Below, one piece after another: positions 45,771 to 58,638 of a stretch of 64,000 nt of DNA. The notes below the pieces were generated by a model, which was given only the letters and a program-made list of their open reading frames with translations, was not told the origin of the DNA and ran no database searches. Positions within the stretch are counted from its first letter, which is position 1, and each line of letters begins with the position of its first letter. The DNA is taken from contig CM062820.1 of NCBI GenBank assembly GCA_031772625.1, positions 314,930,783-314,994,782 of the forward strand, in the 5' to 3' direction. The translations under genes and the position numbers were made by a program. The stretch is from Pinus tabuliformis. Lineage: Eukaryota > Streptophyta > Pinopsida > Pinales > Pinaceae.

Positions 45771-46370
45771 GTATTGTGCATAGGTCTACTTATTATAGTA
45801 TAGAAGCAGTTTTTTGTCAATCACAACCCTCTCATTTAATTTCACGGTCAAAACCCTAAATCGTTAGCCAAGGCATCAACGACTTTTATAATTTGGTATT
45901 CCAGAAACGGGGTTTTTCAAGTGTGATTTTGATTTTTATAATTTGGTATTTTAGAAAGGAGTTGTTTTTAGTGTGATTTTTTTAGAGTTTTTAGGTGGTT
46001 TTTATTGAAATTACAAGATGATTAATCTCTGCATAATTTAATTGTGGTAGAGTTTTTAAGGGTGTTGAATCGATATACAATCAAAAAACCAATTTATATA
46101 ACACAAATCAAAATTTCACCTTAAATTTTTTCGCTGACACCAAAAAATTTAAAAAATCACACTACAAACAACTCCTTCCAGAAATAGTGGCTACTCCTTC
46201 ACTGAGCCTTGATCAATATTTCTGTCGGTCACCTAATTATCAATTAAAAAATGTCATGACAGGCTGTCGCCGGGACCCACGGGGACGAATGCACCAAACT
46301 GAAAAGCTTTAGTTTGATGACATAAAGGACTTTTCGGTGTTCAGAGAGGGTGTGGCTGCTTCTAATGAGT
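45770..46370. repeat. Third, diverged copy of the backbone repeat tail
   Basis: 45785-45880 matches the tandem unit and the following CAAAACCCTAAATCGTTAG seen at about 29960-30020; 46200-46370 matches 30340-30500 (GATCAATATTTCTGTCGGTCAC, GACAGGCTGTCGCCGGGAC, GACATAAAGGACTTTTC). The order is the same, with insertions between. It indicates that this sequence is a family rather than a single duplicated locus. Confidence 0.75.
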
Positions 46371-48149
46371 TACATCATCATAAATTATTATAATGACTTA
46401 CATCATTATATTCATATAAATCAAGTCGTTGATGTATTTCAATATGCATCCTTTCATCATAAACATTATAATATTTATTTTAAGATAGATTAAAGAGAGA
46501 TTATAAAATCAGTTATAATTTTATTTTAAATTTTATACATATCATTAAAAAAAAAATTATTATTGATATTTTTAATTTATTTTAATGTTATGATTTAGGA
46601 ATATTATAGGTTTAAATATGTTTAATTTATTTTATAACTAAAATATTTATCTAATTTTTAATTTAATTTTATGATATTACATTTTATAATATTTTAAATA
46701 TTAAATTGAAAAATACAAAAAATAGTTTTTGAAATCATGATTACTAATAAATGTTATAAATTTGTATCATTTATCATAATTAAATTAAAATTATGAATTT
46801 ATTCTTTTTTAATCAAAAAAGTTCTATTAATTCAACAAAATGTTATAAAATATAGGCATGATAACCCTTGTTTTCCAGATTTCATTGTGACTCGATTTGT
46901 TGACCAAGAGAATATAACAAAATCTGAGAACAACCGGCCAAGCTTTACAACATATTAGCTAGTAAAAAGACCATAAGGCCCAAAAAAGACAGAGAGAATG
47001 AGAAGACAACCAGTATCATCAAGGGATAAGAGGTAAACCAGGAACATGACCAGCTCCATGCGCATCCCGGGGACGAGGGTCACCATGAGTGTGAAACTCC
47101 ACATGTGCTCAACACCCCTCCACTTGATCTAGGTATCATTGGTACATTGTTGGATCCTTTAGATGGAGCCCAAACAGTCTAACATATCCCATTGGTTCTG
47201 TTGCAGGTTGTTCAAGAAGGCGATGACTTCATTACAATCATCGTATCATTCTTGTCGCATCTCCTCGAACATTTCCAGAATATGCGTCATCTGATAATCC
47301 AATTGTTCTAGAGTGGGAGGCTGATCAACAAGGCCCGAGGAAAGGTTTTGATCTTGACCCAATTCCCCATCAAGCATAGCCCTTGCACCCACATCGTCTA
47401 CCATTGTTCCTTCGCATCCCGCCTATTGGCCCTGCAACCCCATCCCCCGTCGAGCCTGATCCCTCTACGTGAGCATTGCTACAGACACACCAGACCACCA
47501 AAAGAGAAACCCTACGACAACTGAGGCAAAGGCCTCGTGCTCCTTAACCCTAGATTGTGTGACCCCAAAAATAGGCTTGATAACACTAATCTCCATGGGC
47601 ACATGCATCACCAAAACACAGCTCTAGCTCTGCCACATCCCGTCAAGCACAATACTCGCTCCAATTTCCCTAAGGCAGCCCTCCTTACCCCAGCCAAACC
47701 CAACAAACATCGAAATCCCACTACTTCATGTGCCACACCCAAAAACTGTGAACAAAAGAGATCTTTGGTGAGAGATATCTCAAGTCATCACACCCCACTA
47801 GCAAAGACAAGAAATTCTACACCAAAAAATTATTTCGCAAAATGGAACCAAAAAAAACAACAAAAACAAATCAGACCTAAAAAACAAACTTATCCAAAGG
47901 ACTATGCAAGTGCAAGAGTGCAATTATAAAGCCCTATTTTAAAAGGAGTTGACTTTAGAGTGTTATTTAAATTGGTTTTTGACTGTATATATGGATTGGA
48001 CACCCTGAAAAATCCTAGACATTCTGATTGTGAAGGGTTTACCCATCAAGTTTATATTTCAATAAATTCCTGTCGAATTTTAGAGAAATTAGACTAGAAA
48101 AAATATCTGGAAAAACTTTCAAAAAATCAAAATAAACCGCATATAAAAT
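46371..48149 (-). other. AT-rich DNA with an unrecognised coding-like relic
   Basis: 46371-46900 is AT-rich with nothing recognisable. 46900-47930 has normal base composition. On the minus strand at about 47150-47330 it reads as a coherent, helix-rich peptide (LEQLDYQMTHILEMFEEM, then a stop at 47246-47248, then YDDCNEVIAFLNNLQQ). I do not recognise the family; it may be a decayed transposon or host gene. The plus-strand open frame at 47537-47929 is low-complexity and I do not support it as a gene. After 47930 the DNA returns to AT-rich sequence. Confidence 0.4.
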
Positions 48150-48500
48150 TTACTATTTTTCATGATCTTTAAATGAAGTAAAATTTTATTTATTTCATTT
48201 TAAAAGAATAATAAAAAAATAAACTATTAATAAAATATTTTTTATTTTTAATTAATTTTATTATAGATTAAAGTTGGAAAATTTCTTTTAAATTATTAAA
48301 ATAATTAAAAAATACAATTTAAATAAAATGATAGAACATAAAATATCACCAGATTTACACCCAAAAAACTATAAAACATAATATATCACTAAAAATCACA
48401 CAACCAAATTTAAACCCAAAAGAAAATTTATAGTTTAATTGAGTCGTAAACAATTCCTCAATTCACGGGTTAAGAATGCATATTATGTAATTTAGACACG
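48150..48500. repeat. Dispersed AT-rich repeat (pair with 39270-39628)
   Basis: Same blocks in the same order as 39270-39628; the match stops at TATGTAATTTAGAC. Confidence 0.8.
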
Positions 48501-48716
48501 CTTCTATACCATGGGGTACTTAGAATATATATACATATTATAAAATATTTGAAATAATTAAATATGATGATGAAGGCTTATTAAGATTAATATGGTTTTA
48601 TTAATATGATCTATTGAATTTTAAAAGTAAGAGATTAATGGAGATTTTTAAACATTTTATTTCTGTAATTGAAATGAAGGGAGACAATGTTTTTAGATTA
48701 CTATAGTTTTGTTGAC

Positions 48717-50390
48717 TTAACAAGTTAGGAAGGTTAGTAGCTTGGCAAAGATTTTAAAAATTAGAATGGATGTGAGTAAGAGATCTACAATCCAAGAGAA
48801 AGGGTTTTTCATCTTCAACCCTTTTAGTCTAGCAAATGTGACATAGTCAACCCAAGGTGTTTTGGTAATTGACCAATGCCTAATTTTACTTTGGATATTA
48901 CTACAATCAGTTCCTATGTTGGCAATGTTCATTTTGCTTCTTATCATTGGTCAAGAGGGAAAGATAATTATGGTTTTCAAGATTGGGGTTGATCAGCTCC
49001 CTATAATACGTTAGCTTCATTTTTGTCTCTAACTCCTTATCGTTCCACAACTTATCCTTAAATTTGGAAGTAATAATGCTTGTAATATTATCCTTATTCT
49101 TCAAGATGATCTCCTCCCTTACCCCTCAATGGTCTAGACAAGGCTACACATCTTTATGTCAGCCTCGCTTGAGGTGGAGGTAGGGGTTTTGGCTAAGGTT
49201 AGAAGTAATTATCCTTAAATTTGGAAGTAATAATACTTTTAATATTATCCTTACTCTTCAAGATGATCTCCTCCTTTACCCCTCAATGGTCGGTAGGGGT
49301 TTTGGCTAAGGTTAGAAGTAATTATCCTTAAATTTGGAAGTAATAATACTTTTAATATTATCCTTACTCTTCAAGATGATCTCCTCCTTTACCCCTCAAT
49401 GGTCTAGACAAGGCTACACATCTTTATGTTAGCCTCACTTGAAGTGGAGGTAGGGGTTTTGGCTAAGGTTAGAAACAATTTTAAGAAACCTCTTGGCATC
49501 CTTCTTGTATAACTTCTTCTTATACATCAGATACCTAGTCATAACCATGATTTCAATGGGGAGAAGGCTAACTTCAATCAAGAGGATAGGGTAGGGAGTA
49601 TTTCCTTAATCTTGAGGTTGTAGGTTATAAATTGCTTTTGGATCAACTCAGTCTTCCAACACAATTCTCTAGATATACAACATCCCCAAACCTCACATCC
49701 ATATAAAATAACTAAAATAACAAGGGTGACAAGAGTCTCAAAGAGGAAATTTTTCTTACTCCATATGCAAAGATTTGTCAAATTACAATTGTTTTCAAAC
49801 CCATATTAAACTTTTCACTCAAATTATCCGTTTCTCAATGCTATAATTCCAATTGAGTTGATTTTGAATGTCAATTCTCACTTATTTATATGAAGAAACT
49901 TTCTCGAAGTAGGTATTATAATAAATAAAATTATCATAGATGATATTTTTGGATTTAATTATCATGACTTTAGTCATGTGAGTATTAAGAGTCATACTGT
50001 CTTGGAGAAGTAATCTTGGATGATTCTAAGTTGCTTGTTGAGATCCCCATGGCTCTTGGCTAAAAGAATGATATAGTAAGAATGACATCGTCAGCATAAG
50101 GGAGAAGAGTAATGACCATACAAGTGAGCCCGGGCCATCACATCTTGCAACTTTTAAACACTCTTCTAGCTTATCAATGTAAATTAAAAAAAAAATTAGG
50201 CAATAAGGCACACCCTTACTCTCATAATGTAATTAATTTCTTTTGACCAACCCTCTTGGCAATAATATTCTTATATAGCCTAGTCACAACAACTCTAACT
50301 TGAGAGGAACTATAATCTCTTCTAACCTCTTCCATAGCTTATCTAGAAATACAATGTCTAAAGCTTTTTACAGTCAACAAAACAGTAAAA
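48717..50390 (-). pseudogene. LINE-type reverse transcriptase relic, 5'-truncated
   Basis: Minus-strand pieces in element order: RT core with IYIDKLEECL at about 50160-50190 followed by a decayed YADD region (50050-50100); the thumb-like LFETLVTLVILVILYGCEVWG at about 49670-49740, a hallmark of plant non-LTR RTs; QIQK-like FITYNLKIK; then the C-terminal RELINPNLENHNYL and KTPWVDYVT stretches (48800-49020). Many stops and frameshifts. The upstream endonuclease is absent. The 3' part is interrupted by a threefold duplication. Confidence 0.75.
49050..49480. repeat. Three-copy tandem duplication in the LINE relic
   Basis: The block TTATCCTTAAATTTGGAAGTAATAAT ... CTTCAAGATGATCTCCTCC ... GGGGTTTTGGCTAAGGTTAGAA occurs at about 49053-49206, 49207-49322 and 49323-49476. 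The middle copy lacks the TCTAGACAAGGCTACACATC segment. Confidence 0.88.
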
Positions 50391-52734
50391 GAGATTAATT
50401 TTATTATTGTAAAAAATAAATAACCAACAATTATCTAAAATTATAAAAACTTAACTCAATAAAACATAATCTTTTTAATCTTACTATTTTGAAATATTTT
50501 AAATATTTAAAAATATAATTATTAGGAAAATTAAACAATTAACTTTATTTATATCCATTTAATTTTCGAAATATTCTAAAATTTATAATAACATAACAAT
50601 AAACCAAATCAATAATTATTCAGAACTAAAATTTCCAACCTGTTTTGTACACTATAAAAAAAATAAACATCTTATATTTTATATACAATTATTGTAAAAC
50701 ACAGAAAATGATACAGGATTATCGGAAAGCCCATGAAGTATTCGATTTTTATGTTTATGAACAAAAGTACGGAGTGCACAGTACTCCATTGTTGGAGCTT
50801 AAAATTCCATCTTCCACCGTATGAATGAGATCCACCAAGTTTGAAAATAAAGCTGCAACTAACAATGTTTATGAAAAGACCTCCACCAGCAACCTGAGAA
50901 TCATAATAATAGGCGACAACTTGTAACATGAGGATCTTAATTATAGACCAATTACACGGGAATCATAATAAAATGCTTTGTGTAGACAAAAACATGTAAA
51001 TGCAAATTTAGAATAAAAATTGAAACATTTTGTTAAAAGATTGAAAAATTAAATTAAAATATATTTAAAACATTTTAAAAAATTAATATATTATACGTTG
51101 AAACATCAGTGAGATAAAAAAAAAAAAAAAACAAAAAACAAGCATACATATATATATAAAAAGAGAAAGATCAAACATAAATCATTATTACTGTGACCCA
51201 TAAATATTTCAGATATAAATCTAAGTGATTATTATTATTATTAAGATATAAGTAGTTGTGGTTGTTGTTTAAAAAATGTATATATATTTAATTATTTAAA
51301 TTTACATTTTTATGTTCATGATATAATTAATAAGTAATTTAGTTTAATTGTTAGAATTTTCACAGTTAAAACATTTTTAGTCATAAGTTCAATTTTCTGG
51401 AAAAGTTTAATGTTTAAGTCAACAAAAAGTGATTCTTTGATTGAATATTTCATGAATGCAGTTATCACTGATTATTATTATAATTAAAATATAAATTATT
51501 ATTATTATTATTATTATTATTATTTAAAATATTTATATATGTTTAATTATTTAAATTTACATTTTTATGTTTATGATATAATTAATAAGTAATTTAGTTC
51601 AATGGTTAGCGTTTTCATGGTTGAAGCACTTTTAGTCATAAATTCAATTTTCCTGGAGAAGGTTTAATGATTAAGTCAACAAAAAGTCTCTTTAATTGAA
51701 TATTTCATGAATGTAGTTATCACTGATTTCGAAGATCCATAAATTATATAGAATTTCTATTATTAAAACACCTTTAGTCATAGATTCATTTTTTTTTGAA
51801 ACAAGCTCAATAATTAAGTCAACAAAAAATGATTAAATATTCTATAAATGCAACTATCACTGATTTCCAAGATCCAAATTTGCCTTCAGCTTATTTAGAT
51901 TATTGATTTGTTGAATATTTAGTAATTAGATGGACATGGGGTGTCACTGATTACTAAATATTCAACGAATTAGCCATTAAGATAAAAATACCACATATCT
52001 ATGGATTGCCTAGAGAACTGAGCCATGCTCAAAATCAGGCCTAGAATTTCAAATTTTCTTTGCCTGTAAAATTAAAATTTCATAACGTTTTTACATTTGA
52101 TTCAAAATTGTGAGTGTCAACCTCCCTTTATCCACAAACTCTTTTTCTACTACTTTTGCATCTCTACTTTCATTAATTTCTTCCGAAAATGGTGGTTTTT
52201 TTCCCTAAATTAATATGGGTTTCTAGATATTATTCATATCTTAATATTGGATTTATATTTTACTCAAAAAGAAAAGATTATATTCTCTTGATGCTTAATA
52301 ATTCGATGAAGGATAGGAAGCTAAGCCCTATCCACCATGTATACCTTAGTATACTTTTGTAGCGTCCTTGGGAAATGACGGTTGTCAGACTCCATCTTAA
52401 AATTTCATGTGTGTGACACAAGATTACTCCCATCTTAACAAAGGCCTTGCCAAATTCTACATGCTAGATAACAATTACTGGGAAAATGTGTATTTTGATT
52501 GTTCACTATTGAAAAGTACAATATATGAGGAAAAAATCTAAGTTATGGGTGCAAAATTTAAGGCGGAATGAATTAAAGGTCAACAACCACCACTCCATAA
52601 AATTGAGATACTTATAATAACAACTCCTCTTTTACAAAAATAAATATAACAACTTAGGAATAAAACACTCATCTATCTCATTCTACATGAAAACATTCAC
52701 ACCCTAATGGAGATTATAACTTATCTCTTTATAA
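50391..52734. other. AT-rich DNA with diverged tandem repeats
   Basis: No gene supported. 51210-51890 contains three diverged tandem units of about 260 bp, the last shortened, with blocks ATTTAAATTTACATTTTTATG, AATTAATAAGTAATTTAG, TTTAGTCATAAGTTCA, TTAAGTCAACAAAAAG and CATGAATGCAGTTATCACTGA. A (TTA)n run lies at 51497-51523. The 85-codon minus frame at 50672-50929 has no recognised domain. Homology between the two backbone copies probably continues leftward into this region, but copy 1 is outside the window. Confidence 0.65.
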
Positions 52735-55700
52735 TATTTGTATGTACACTTTCTCATATTCTATCAACACAATTTGTTATCGTATCCAAAATGGCATGAT
52801 TGCTATCCACAACTACAATCACCATAGTTCATTGCTTCGACCGATGAAGAGCTGAATGTGAAAATAAGCCTTTTTTACAGCACAATTTTTGTATTGTATC
52901 CAAAAGGGTAGGATTTCTATCCACAAATACAATCACCATAGTTCATTGCTAGAACTGAATGTGGAAATAACCCTATTTTATGGGGCTCCCAATAGACACT
53001 TCTATGGCTGAGCCCTAGCCTTGATTTGAAATTACTCACATGTTTCATCTTAATAAAACATTGTATTTTTATGAAAAATTATATTATTAATTAAAAAAGA
53101 TAAAATCAATCTCACTAAATTAAACAAAACAAAATAAATATTTGATTATTTTTTTATATTTATTATAACTTTTTATTTTTGAAATTTCTTTTATATCTAG
53201 TATAACTTTTTAATAAAATTTAGGTGATTAATAATTTTAAAATGAATCCACTTTTTATTTATTTATTTTCCAAATTGTGATTAAGCAATATCACATTTTT
53301 TTTTTCTTTTCTATTGAAATATGTTATGATCACTACAATCTAATATTTAAATTATGAATATATAATATTCTTAGACTCTATTCATTTCAAAGTTTTCACA
53401 TATTTAAGGATTCTAAACCTAGACCTACTGTTTCTCTAATAAGACAAGCATCCATTATGTTAGAAAATTAGTATTGGAATCATTATGTTCATTGAGATTC
53501 TGACCAAGTTAACCATGACAGTTTACGAGCCTGGGCATTGACGATTTTTTCATTTCCATCCATTCCATTCCTTGTTATACTTTTATTGGAGTATAATAAT
53601 GATTTGGAAAGGTTGACAATTTTTTCTTCAGCAGAAAAGCTGAAGTTTATATTCAAAGGTTATTTATGTTTGAAAAAAAGTTTATATTCAATGATTGTAC
53701 AAATGTTTTTTATGTTTGAAAAAAAGTTTATATTCAACTATTGTACAAAGGTTTTTTAGGTTTGAAAAAAGTTTATATTCAACGATTGTACAAACGTTTT
53801 TTTTATGTTTAAAAAAAATATGTAGTTAAATGGAAAACAAAAACTGGTTTGTTGAAACTGGATCCTTGCTCGAGTAGTTAACCTCTGTGTTTAATCATTG
53901 TTGTTATGTGAAAAAATCTACAACTTTATCAAGAAAACCGATTATAATTCTTTCTTATGAAAGAGTTGGCAGAGTTTTCGTAGCTTGGAAAGGCGTTGAT
54001 AATTTTCTCATTTATAATAAAAAATTGTACATATATTTTCCATTTTTGAAATATGTAAATTAAAAGAAACAATCGGTTTGGTGAAACTCTTCATTCGTCA
54101 ATTAGCAAAGCCCAATAACTGAGTTTAGGTTGCAGGTTATTCTTACGGTTAAGATAATCTCTCAAAAAGGCTACAACAAATCCAAATATAAACACAAACT
54201 ATTATTCATTTTACTCTGTACAATATCAAGAAAACTAGATAGAATCCACTCATGTGATTGTAATAGAAAAATGTTATTAATTTACATGGTTTACATTCAT
54301 TTACTCAACACAAGTCTCTCTAATTTATGTTTTGATTTCATTTTCAGAACATTACATTACAGTCAAAGATAAAACCATGCTAAATACAATTACTGCAACC
54401 TAAAGAGTTGTGGATCACTTTGTGGCATGAAATTATACTGTAGGGATCCTTTCAATGGGTTGAGAATAAAATAATAAATCAAGTGGACCTTTCGATAAAC
54501 TCCAGACTTCAAAAAATCACCCATGGTTTTATAGACCAAGCCTGCCAGGCATTGGATGAGAGAAACCTATTCTCTTGAAACCACCCAAATGTTTTAAGTG
54601 GTGTTCCTGTACATCCCCGCTATTCATAGAAAATTGGTGTGATTTCGTTGAAGATTTCCCTAGGGTTAAGGATCGAGACATAAATATTTCACTCAGCACT
54701 ACCTCAAAGTATTACATTGTCTCATAGTACTGAAGCATGTTCCAAGGTTCTAGGTTGTTGTAGAGATGCGATTGCAAAGTCTATGTTATATGTTTCTCAT
54801 CAGGGAGGATTTTGGTGAGGTAATAAAATTTGTACACCATTATAGAGTTCTTCATGCAATAATCAAACACTTGAACTAAACTTTACTCAGATTAATTTAG
54901 TGTTATCATGTGACTTGAGAAATTATCGAAGTTTTTTTACAGAGCTAGTTGAAATGGCAAGTTGGCTTACTGGTGAATAAATTAACCCTGTTGAGCATCC
55001 AAGCCTGCTCTCAAATTACAACCTGAGATCTTCAATCTGCTCGGGAGCACCAGAGCCACATGTCCATAAATAAACATCCAAGCCAATCAGACTTCAAGGA
55101 TTTCGCTTACGTGAGATTACGATAACAACTTGCAAGAATAAGCCTTTGGGTAATGACCACGGCAAGGATGAAAGTGTATTACCTCAGTGATGACACATGA
55201 ACATTCCCATTGTCTATTTATTCCTTGCTTGTAATTGTACTTCCTCCATTCTAATGGATGGATCATGGAACAAAGCCACCATTCCATTTTCTTGCGCAAT
55301 CATGCAGATAGCTTCAAAATCATGTAGGTTGTTCATGGATGGTTGACACTAATCCAACTGCCAATGGCCTGGACTGGAAATTTTCGTGAAAATGACAGTG
55401 AGCTTCTTGGCACACAGTCCTTGACACCTGGGTGATGAATAGTTAAGATTGAAATTTGTGTGTCTCATCAGATTAGGTTTAGCGTGGGATCAAAGCAAAC
55501 TTTAAAACTGCATTCACCTCCGACTCTTGACTGAGTACAAACCAGTAGCAAATGGTAATGGTAGATGTAGATTAAATTTACACATATCATTCATTTGGGT
55601 AGAGCTACATATGGTAGTTGAGAGAGTTACTCCTGTGAGGTACTAGCATATGGTAGATGAGAGAGTTACTACTATTACTTAATAGGCTAGTAGGCAGTCA

Positions 55701-57269
55701 GAGGAGCATGGAGCATTTAAATAGCATCAAATTCAAACTGTGTAGTGGTACCAAGCCCCCGCTCCCATGAAAAATAGGTATCATAGTTTTTGACAGTTCA
55801 GCTTTGAAATTAGACATCAAAACGATGGGTTGCAACTGTATAAGACACGTCAAACCTGACGCAGAAATTTTTCAGTCACTATCAAATACATTCTAGAACT
55901 CAAAATACGTCCTATAGGACGTCAAATTCCAGGCCTGCTCAAAATGATCAAATGACATTGCAGGAGTCCTCTAGAGAATTAACATAAAAAACTAGCACCT
56001 GTAAAGTCCCTAGGAGTTATTAACGACAGGCATTCCTCCATCAACAACGACGTTATGCCCGCTAACATTCTTAGCTTCATTGCTAGCCAAATACACCCCA
56101 ACCTCCACAATATCCTCCACTTTAAGTTTCACTCCCTCTAGGTTGGTGAGGCTGTTGAAGAAGGCCTCTACTGAGCTATCATTTTCCCTTTTAAACACTA
56201 GATTGCAGGAGAGGTAGCCACGCCATGACGAAAGACAATGTTGACTCTAATGCCATACTTCCCACAACATTTTTTTTCATTGCCAGAAGATATTTTGATC
56301 TACTTGGAAATTTCTCGCCAGAAGATGCTCTTAACAGGGATACATAGTCAAGAGAATTATCCATGGTAATGGAATTGTGGGGAGCTAATTATTTCATATA
56401 GTTCTTAAGTCATGGACTTATTTATTAAAATTTTTTATTTCAATTTAAGGTGGATGAGTATCTGTTGACTTTTTTTTTAATCCGTTGTCTAGATAGTATA
56501 TTACAGAGTTTCTTAGGTTGTATTGATGTTTAATAAATTTAAAAAATTAGATTGGTGCGGTGGTTCACTGTCCATCAATTTCCTAGGGATTTGAGATTAT
56601 TCCAATTATAATAAGTTCATATTCTAATTACACTGGGAAATTAGTATATAAACAAATTTTATTTAGGAAAATGGTTGATTTTACAATAAGATGTGTCATT
56701 CTTTTCTTTTTTCTCAAATTAAATTAGATTTGTGATTCGTGCCACATGTCACGGCCCACCAATTTCCTAGGGATTTGAGATTCTAATATGTTCATACTCT
56801 AATTAGATACAAAAATAAATATATAAGCAAATTTTATTTAGCAAAATGATCCATTTTACAGTAAGATGTGTAATTCCTTTTTCTCTTAAGTTAAAGTTGA
56901 CACATAACTTTTTTATACATGGTTAATGAGCTAAATGTATACATTGGTAAGACATTTTTCCTATTGCAATAGTTTTTTTGTTATATTTATAAAAGAGTTG
57001 GGCTATATCAACCACATTAAAAGCCACATTAATATTTTTAATGTAGTTGTACTAGTCATAGCATAGAAGTAGTTTTTTTGTCATTCACAACCTTTTTATT
57101 TCGCAATCAAAAACTTTTGTTGCAATAGTTTTTTTGTTATTCTTATAAAAGCATTCTGCTATATCAACCTCATTAATATTTTTAATGTATTTGTACTAGT
57201 TATAGCATAGAAGCACTTTTTTGTCATTCACAACCCTTTTATTCTGCAGTCAAAAAATTTTGTTGCAAT
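52735..57269. repeat. Duplicated segment, copy 2 (uninterrupted)
   Basis: Collinear with 1-3516, 10083-10163, 17953-18731 and 29600-29740 of copy 1. It preserves unoccupied target sites for all three insertions in copy 1: CCCAC 56261-56265, CAGGG 56335-56339 and CAATA 57123-57127. It contains the SDR pseudogene, the 45-bp array and two units of the ~140-bp array. It is cut off at 57269 by Copia element F. Confidence 0.9.
56010..56265 (-). pseudogene. SDR dehydrogenase C-terminal fragment (copy 2)
   Basis: Counterpart of 3231-3516: the same GKYGIRVN-like piece, then VEDIVEVGVYLASNEAKNVSG and HNVVVDGG, ending VVNNS-stop. It shares the internal frameshift and lacks the catalytic domain. Upstream on the minus strand (56266-56340) no further SDR sequence is visible, so the break at the 5' end predates element A. 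Confidence 0.8.
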
Positions 57270-57443
57270 TGTTAGACTAGAGCATACATAACACACAACA
57301 GATTTATACTCAGAGACTTAGACGACAATAGCATAGAATAATTCATAGAGATAGACAAATGGAGAAACAACAAGATTACTTAGTCAGAACCAGCAGAATA
57401 GAGCAATCACTCGAGAACAAAAATCACTTTGCATTACATAACA

Positions 57444-58638
57444 TGTTGAAAAGTGTGCAACAAGAAATGCTTGTTGAAGATGCAACAAGGTGATGGAGCT
57501 TAATGGAAAGGAGTCGCCTTCACTAAGTGGGCCCGCAGGAAAATTATGGCGCAAGTTCTATTTTTGGATCCCAGCAGGAATGATCACAGTATGGGTGATC
57601 ACAGTATGAGTGATCACAGTATGGGTGACCACAGTATGAGTGACCACAGTATGAGTGATCAAAGTCAATTTTTAGACTGGCTGTCAAAAATAGAAAGGTC
57701 AAATATTATTGTCTCATAATCATATTTAGACTATAAACTTGATCTTATTCTCTTGGAGCACTTCAAGATGAGCTACGGATGTGGTACATGCAGATCCCAA
57801 AAGGAAATATGTGGTTACCTATGGGATGACTAATATTTGCATGCAGGACTTCAGTTAGAACTCAAGTGAGTTGAGTTTAGTGGACTGGAGGTGCAGTTGA
57901 TGGAGTTGTGTTCAGTTTAACTTTGTTAAACTAGTTGTATTTAGTCTAACTGATCAATAGACTAGAGATGAGTTGGGTGAATTAGTTATTAATTGATTCA
58001 CAAGTTATTAACTCATAATGCAACTATAGAATACGTCAGTTAACTTAGTTGCATGTCAGTGCATGTTCAATTCAGCAGGGACATGTGTTAGAGGATCAGA
58101 TTGCTATCAGTTGTGACTATAGTTGTGCATGATGATTTGCACAATCAGAGGGATTGAGTATGCCAATGAATTCGCCAATACCAAGAATTGTAGCCTGTGC
58201 TCACGTCCAACACAGTGTGAGTGATTATTTGCAGGTCAAATACGAGTTTGGTAAACCATTCTCATCAATTCTTGAGCAGGTATTGAGCAGTGGAGGCAGG
58301 CAAGCAGCGGGGGAGATTTGGAGATTAGCTCTGAGCTGTATTGTGTGTAGCATGTGGAGATAGTACTGAGTGCTTGTGAGGAGTATTGTACTACGTATTG
58401 TTACATGATTCAATCACTATAATATACAGATAGTTGGGGTTTTTAGTGAGATGTTTTCCCCGGGAAAATACTGTGTTGATATGTGTGATTGATGCTTCTA
58501 TGTGCACCTGTGAATGTTTCTACTTCTGTAAATTGATGATCAACGTAGAGGAGGTTATGTATTATGCATGTTCCGCTTATAAGTGTATAATCAGGATAAT
58601 CTCTGTGAATGCGTGTCATATTATTCAAAATTTATACA
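57444..58638 (+). repeat. 5' LTR of element G
   Basis: Starts TGTTGAAAAGTGTGC, ends TTCAAAATTTATACA. Contains the 15-bp minisatellite at about 57578-57665. Confidence 0.92.
57578..57665 (+). repeat. 15-bp minisatellite in the 5' LTR of G
   Basis: Five units of the type GATCACAGTATGGGT (variants GACCACAGTATGAGT) plus a terminal partial unit GATCAAAGTC. The 3' LTR has six. Confidence 0.9.

Noticed and set aside
47537-47929. Plus-strand open frame of 130 codons rich in Asn, Lys and Pro
   Set aside because: Low complexity and no known domain. The more coherent coding signal nearby is on the opposite strand.
50672-50929. Minus-strand open frame of 85 codons
   Set aside because: No domain recognised and no supporting splice or promoter context. 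Possible exon, but not supportable from sequence alone.
57578-57665. Short regular repeats that could suggest a CRISPR-like array
   Set aside because: The units are contiguous 15-mers with no spacers, inside a plant LTR.
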